Shown piece after piece: positions 30,368 to 32,835 of a stretch of 32,835 nt of DNA. Numbering within the stretch: position 1 is the stretch's first letter; every line of letters begins with the position of its first letter. Origin of the DNA: a virus; the IMG/VR virus record IMGVR_UViG_3300030419_004138, positions 1-32,835 of that record; one strand, written 5' to 3'. Under the pieces are notes generated by a model that did no database searches, had not been told where the DNA came from, and saw only the letters and a program-made list of their open reading frames with translations. A program made the position numbers and the translations under genes.

Positions 30368-31079
30368 AAGTTCCTCCTCCTTGATAGTCTGCTAATAAAT
30401 CTATAAGAGATTGGTAAGTAAAGTTTCCTCCGCCTATTAATTGATTTGCTCTATCTACAAATCCTGTTTGTGCTTCTCCAGATAATTGTCTAGAAAGATT
30501 ATAAACATCATTAGCATTTGCATATCTAATTTCTTGGTCTGTAGGGCTTGATTCTCTGATTCCCATAGCAATATTTGCTGCCTGTGAAAGGAATGAAGGT
30601 ATTAGTCCTTTATAAGCTGACCATTCTTTTGATATTTGGTCACTGACTGTCATATGCTGAACACCTCTTTTCTGAGATAAATCTCCTACATTTTCTGCTC
30701 CAGAACGACGAAGTCTTTCAAGCATTCTATCATATGCTCCTCCTAAAATACCAGATTTTGCTTGAGAACCTCTTATGTTTTCTATTCCTAAAAGAGATTT
30801 TTCTCCCAACCCTCTTAATCCTTGACCATATTGTGTTTCAATATTTCCGTGCATTTTACCAGCTCTTTCTTTTAAAGCAGTTCTTCCTTGCATCCATTCT
30901 GACGGGTCAAACTTTAATTGGTCAAAATATTCACCATAAGGACCCTTTGCGCCAAATCCATACATAGAACCTGGGTCTAAAAATGCCTGTTGCCATCCTC
31001 CAGTATATCTACTTGGTCTATACTGTTCAAATATATTTTCTAAACTTGTATCTAAAAAACTTTCATCATAAAATGCCAT
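30360..31079 (-). CDS. virion-block protein, 239 residues
   Basis: Opens MAFYDESFLDTSLENIFEQY and is Gly and Tyr rich in the first 60 residues, then helical (ERLRRSGAENVGDLSQ), with a C-terminal amphipathic helix region and a Gly-rich tail. No membrane helix. AGAGGAAAG is upstream. The last codons encode the GGAGGAGG ribosome site of the next gene. Not recognised; operon position suggests an internal virion or adaptor protein. Confidence 0.55.
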   Translation of the reverse strand: MAFYDESFLDTSLENIFEQYRPSRYTGGWQQAFLDPGSMYGFGAKGPYGEYFDQLKFDPSEWMQGRTALKERAGKMHGNIETQYGQGLRGLGEKSLLGIENIRGSQAKSGILGGAYDRMLERLRRSGAENVGDLSQKRGVQHMTVSDQISKEWSAYKGLIPSFLSQAANIAMGIRESSPTDQEIRYANANDVYNLSRQLSGEAQTGFVDRANQLIGGGNFTYQSLIDLLADYQGGGTYG

Positions 31080-31116
31080 ATAACTTTCCTCTTTTTGTTA
31101 TTTTATTGATTAGGAC

Positions 31117-31779
31117 TCAAAAACGCCAATTAAGAAGCCCTCCAGTTCCCCGCTCTACTATTCTATTAGCAATATTCCTACTCCATCTATCAAGTAAAGG
31201 AGTTGAAGCTTCATCCATATTCCAAAAATCTTTTCCTCCTGTTAGAGAAAGAAGCGTTGCTGCTGTGCCTACAGAACTAAGAAGGTCTGCTGTTTTGCTA
31301 CCTTTTAATGCTTCACTAATAAATCTTGTTGAAGTTTCTTGGTCCATTGTAGCATCTTTTCTTGCTTCAGATAAGAATCTGCCTGTTCTTCCTCCTGGTC
31401 CTTGTGTAAAATCAACTTGTTTTACTTTCGGTTTCTTTTTTCTAAATAATCTTTTTCCAGCAAATCCTATTCCAGCCAATAAAGCTAACTGTCCAATAGG
31501 GTGCATTCCTGCAATTGCTGTTGCCCATTTTCCTTTTCCAAGCATTTTCCCTGCAACAGCTCCTACCTGAGGAAGAGCTCCTCTCTTCATTTGTCCTGCT
31601 TTATAATCTTCTACGTCATACCCAGCATCTGTAATATTTTTTTCAGACTCTCTTATAAGACCTTCTAAATGGTCTCTTTCGTCTTGAACATCAAAGCCTA
31701 AATTAACAAGACCTTGTGTTTTTCCGTAACCTATCCCAGTTTGTAAATCTCCCAATATATCATAAAATGATGTTGCCAT
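31117..31779 (-). CDS. virion-block protein with Gly-rich hydrophobic segment, 220 residues
   Basis: Residues 65-108 include VGAVAGKMLGKGKWATAIAG and HPIGQLALLAGIGFAGKRLF, followed by RKKKPKVK. The segment could insert in or glide through a membrane. Other parts are polar and helical. The start ATG overlaps the transglycosylase-like stop as TAATG. The pattern fits a small DNA-ejection or channel protein, but no family is recognised. Confidence 0.55.
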   Translation of the reverse strand: MATSFYDILGDLQTGIGYGKTQGLVNLGFDVQDERDHLEGLIRESEKNITDAGYDVEDYKAGQMKRGALPQVGAVAGKMLGKGKWATAIAGMHPIGQLALLAGIGFAGKRLFRKKKPKVKQVDFTQGPGGRTGRFLSEARKDATMDQETSTRFISEALKGSKTADLLSSVGTAATLLSLTGGKDFWNMDEASTPLLDRWSRNIANRIVERGTGGLLNWRF

Positions 31780-32267
31780 TATAATTTTCCTTCTGTTAAG
31801 TGCAGAAAATGCTCTACACTTCCCGCTCCTTGTTCTGTGTTATAGTGTTGTTTCCAATATTTAGCCAATCCTTGAGGCCCATCTTCAATAGGCTCTGGTA
31901 TGCGCCAATACTTAATTCTACAATGCAATATACCAGCAGCAATATTAGTGCGAAGAATCCAGTCCCAATCATCGATGTTAGGGTCAATAAAATAATAAGG
32001 GTCGATACCAAGAATATCTGCAGACTTCTGAAGAAGTTCAGGACGTGCTGATATAAAGTTTTTACAGTTGTCCACAGCAGTTTCTGGTTCCACCTGCCAG
32101 AAGCTTTTTGCTGGACCTTCTCCAATTTGCTGAATGTATTGATACTTGCTTTCCACAAGACCAGTTGCATATACAATGTCCAGTGCTTTAGGTTGCGCAT
32201 ATTTCTCTCCTAACTGCACGCAAACATCTTTAATTAATTCTTTTATTTGATTATCGTTTACGCCCAT
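31779..32267 (-). CDS. lytic transglycosylase-like protein
   Basis: 162 residues with ATG at 32265-32267, chosen because AGAGGAGAAACT lies in front; a longer frame would add 20 hydrophobic residues and lacks a ribosome site. The core ATGLVESKYQYIQQIGEGPA with SFWQVEPETAVDN resembles the lysozyme fold of phage transglycosylases: catalytic Glu in VES, then the conserved Gly-Pro-Ala and WQ-x-EP. The C-terminal part continues in a helical domain to AKYWKQHYN. It probably thins the cell wall during DNA entry, given neighbours of the ejection type, rather than acting as the main lysin. No signal peptide in the chosen form. Confidence 0.7.
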   Translation of the reverse strand: MGVNDNQIKELIKDVCVQLGEKYAQPKALDIVYATGLVESKYQYIQQIGEGPAKSFWQVEPETAVDNCKNFISARPELLQKSADILGIDPYYFIDPNIDDWDWILRTNIAAGILHCRIKYWRIPEPIEDGPQGLAKYWKQHYNTEQGAGSVEHFLHLTEGKL

Positions 32268-32330
32268 AGTTTCTCCTCTTAAGAAAAGGGTAAAAAGTAT
32301 TAAGAATATCCTTATGTACTTCACCAATAT

Positions 32331-32360
32331 AAAATACTAAATTATTCTTATCTTTGTCAA
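32331..32360 (-). promoter_or_regulatory. leftward promoter for the virion block
   Basis: On the minus strand TTGACA (32355-32360), 18 bases, then TATTTT (32331-32336). It has the same boxes and spacing as the promoter before the portal. The transglycosylase-like gene starts about 65 bases downstream. Confidence 0.55.
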
Positions 32361-32393
32361 CATTTTTTTTACTTTTTTTATCTCTACAAATCA

Positions 32394-32717
32394 TTATCTT
32401 CCTGGTCCACCACCTGCTTCGTGTGTTCCACCTATCAATTCAGACATTTTGTAGGGAGCTGATTCTATTGCTAACAATACTGCTGCTGTTGTATCAGTAC
32501 CACTACTTGAATAACCACTAATAGAATTATTGCTTCCACCTAGTGTATCAAAATTATTACAAGCATCTCCATCTCCCGTGCCGAAAGTATGAGTAGCTCC
32601 TGTGCAAAGACCTTTTAAACTAATGTTTGTTGTTTCTTGCACATCACAAGCTTCTCCTACTGCAGCTCCAACGCTATAAAGTCCAAAATTAGTATTACCT
32701 ACTGCTGGTAAACTCAT
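32394..32717 (-). CDS. hypothetical Gly/Ser/Thr-rich protein, 107 residues
   Basis: Begins MSLPAVGNTNFGLYSVGAAV. It is low-complexity, rich in Gly, Ser, Thr and Asn, with four Cys. Beta-rich, non-charged composition like this is common in small head-decoration, fibre or tail-tip proteins. The start overlaps the region just after the stop of the upstream coiled-coil gene, with AAAGG nearby. Not recognised. Confidence 0.55.
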   Translation of the reverse strand: MSLPAVGNTNFGLYSVGAAVGEACDVQETTNISLKGLCTGATHTFGTGDGDACNNFDTLGGSNNSISGYSSSGTDTTAAVLLAIESAPYKMSELIGGTHEAGGGPGR

Positions 32718-32719
32718 AA

Positions 32720-32835
32720 TTAACCTTTAATCTTTTTATATTCAGCAATGTCTGCTTTAAGCTCAGTAACTCTTGCTTCTGCTTTTGCTAAATCTGCTTC
32801 TGCTTGTGAAATTGCTTCATCAACACCTTTAGTTT
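32720..32835 (-). CDS. C-terminal end of a coiled-coil protein (cut by window edge)
   Basis: The last 37 residues of a leftward gene: GVDEAISQAEADLAKAEARV, then TELKADIAEYKKIKG and stop. Ala and Glu or Lys at heptad positions give a clear coiled coil. The start lies outside the window. Confidence 0.7.
   Translation of the reverse strand, partial: TKGVDEAISQAEADLAKAEARVTELKADIAEYKKIKG

Overview
The window is a piece of a tailed double-stranded DNA phage (or prophage) genome. It is AT-rich and tightly packed, with strong GGAG-type ribosome sites and many ATGA or TAATG gene overlaps. Hallmarks are a large and a small terminase, a P22-like portal, an acidic scaffold candidate, the N-terminal part of an HK97-type capsid protein, a DnaB-like helicase, an SSB-like protein and an annealing protein. 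No host gene, integrase, lysogeny repressor or tRNA was recognised. The large virion proteins with glycine-rich hydrophobic stretches, next to a small transglycosylase-like protein, suggest DNA-ejection proteins as in podoviruses. Tail genes would lie outside the window, so morphology and host are not fixed.

Layout. (1) Positions 1-8610 run leftward: a zinc metallopeptidase, a DUF1599-like protein, a 34-residue peptide, an HTH plus RNase H-fold exonuclease, a DUF6447-like protein, TerS, a zinc ribbon, gamma-glutamylcyclotransferase (GGCT), TerL, portal, scaffold and capsid (cut at position 1). (2) 8.6-10.1 kb holds control DNA and three small rightward genes, each behind a foldable leader, closed by a strong terminator. 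(3) 10.1-11.5 kb is a repeat and hairpin zone around one leftward orphan gene. (4) 11.5-15.1 kb is a rightward operon: two small proteins, a class II glutamine amidotransferase (GATase) and a zinc-finger amidoligase, closed by a second terminator. (5) 15.3-22.3 kb is the rightward early or replication region: small proteins, a ribbon-helix-helix protein, a Cas4/RecB-like nuclease, a Rad52-like annealing protein, SSB, two more PD-(D/E)XK proteins, a zinc protein and the helicase. (6) 22.3-32.8 kb runs leftward and encodes virion proteins: a transglycosylase-like protein, a 1548-residue giant, and an ADP-ribosyltransferase-like candidate at the end.

Two things stand out. First, the GATase-amidoligase pair, with a GGCT elsewhere in the same phage, forms a plausible chemical system. 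The GATase would release ammonia from glutamine, the amidoligase would make an amide or peptide bond, and the GGCT would act on gamma-glutamyl amides. The target is unknown. Second, two leaders 3.7 kb apart (15306-15436 and 19018-19150) share a 28-nt core, a conserved 7-nt loop and a 3' TGGYTGGC block. Their closing and P2 helices keep pairing with different sequences. They look like two members of a structured RNA class, possibly a riboswitch, that I could not match to any family I know.

Other notable points are a portal frame with no ATG, GTG or TTG start, SSB-like DD[L/V]PF tails on both the SSB and the helicase, ten copies of a GCYAAAYG word in non-coding DNA, a 13-mer shared by the two rightward promoters, and leftward promoters with an 18-nt spacer.
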